From Treponema sp. (GTDB lineage: Bacteria; Spirochaetota; Spirochaetia; Treponematales; Breznakiellaceae): DNA of 7,058 bases. A program made the position numbers and the translations under genes. Below are positions 7,000-7,058 of the stretch, one piece after another. The DNA lies in NCBI GenBank assembly GCA_031288815.1, contig JAITQR010000086.1:1-7058 (forward strand), given 5' to 3'. The notes under the pieces were generated by a model that did not search any database, was not told where the DNA came from, and worked only from the letters and a program-made list of their open reading frames with translations. Each line of letters begins with the position of its first letter. Position 1 is the stretch's first letter.

Positions 7000-7016
7000 C
7001 TGTTTATATACTGTTT
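7000..7016 (-). promoter_or_regulatory. Direct repeat overlapping the candidate -10 element
   Basis: Plus-strand CTGTTT occurs at 7000-7005 and 7011-7016, separated by ATATA; on the coding strand this is AAACAG-TATAT-AAACAG. The 11-base period is one helical turn and the repeat straddles the candidate -10, so it could be a regulator site. It could also be chance in AT-rich DNA. Confidence 0.3.
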
Positions 7017-7033
7017 TTTGAAAACGCCGACAA
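7005..7033 (-). promoter_or_regulatory. Candidate sigma-70-type promoter of the importer-lyase operon
   Basis: On the minus strand, TTGTCG (7033-7028) is followed after 17 bases by TATATA (7010-7005). Each hexamer matches consensus at four positions, and the spacing is optimal. A transcript would begin near 6997-6999, giving a leader of about 25 bases before ATG 6973. Alternatives exist: TTGATA at 7040-7035 as -35, or TATAAA shifted two bases as -10. The leader is too short for a riboswitch. Confidence 0.5.
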
Positions 7034-7044
7034 ATATCAATAAT

Positions 7045-7058
7045 GGGGGGGGGGGGGG
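7045..7058. repeat. Homopolymer of at least 14 G at the window end
   Basis: Fourteen consecutive G on the plus strand (C on the coding strand of the operon) run to the last base, so the full length is unknown. It lies 11 bases upstream of the candidate -35. It may be a slippage-prone tract as in promoters of some Treponema pallidum genes, or a read/contig-end artefact of two-colour sequencing. Confidence 0.8.

Noticed and set aside
6974..7058. Riboswitch or small gene upstream of the LplB-type permease
   Set aside because: Only 85 bases are available; they are explained by a ribosome binding site, a promoter-like pair and the G-run, and no structured RNA or coding frame is visible.

Overview
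The window looks like chromosomal DNA of a Treponema-like spirochaete, possibly a gut or environmental, carbohydrate-using type. The lineage is inferred from gene style: a solute-binding protein whose leader ends in an 'AAGRQ' stretch with no lipobox cysteine, long Lpl/Ytc-type ABC sugar-import genes, G-run ribosome binding sites, and moderate-to-high GC. No rRNA, tRNA or marker gene confirms it.

Left part, plus strand (1-1572). The 3' part of an Asp23/Gls24-family gene enters from the left edge. After a 54-base gap holding a GC-rich hairpin comes a gene for an exported protein with a degenerate gluzincin ('peptidase MA-like') domain and about three C-terminal TPR repeats. The two genes may be co-transcribed.

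Right part, minus strand (6973 down to 1600). A compact four-gene carbohydrate-uptake operon is read right to left: LplB-type permease, LplC/YtcP-type permease, family 1-like extracellular solute-binding protein, and a heparinase II/III-family polysaccharide lyase without a signal peptide. A plausible sigma-70-type promoter lies at about 7005-7033. Gaps are 11, 65 and 0 bases. The 65-base gap carries two tandem hairpins and the only perfect AGGAGG Shine-Dalgarno in the window, just before the binding protein. No ATPase gene is present, as is usual for this importer class, which borrows a shared MsmX/UgpC-type ATPase.

Working model (inference): the binding protein captures an acidic, probably uronate-containing oligosaccharide in the periplasm. 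The two permeases and an ATPase encoded elsewhere import it, and the cytoplasmic lyase-family enzyme cleaves it. The two transcription units converge at 1573-1599 with no convincing terminator.

The window ends in 14 consecutive G (7045-7058), 11 bases upstream of the candidate -35 element. This could be a length-variable promoter tract or a contig-end sequencing artefact. I found no mobile element, CRISPR array, tRNA or rRNA, and no clear new multi-gene system. The best leads are the poly-G/promoter arrangement, the pseudo-peptidase and the tandem hairpins.
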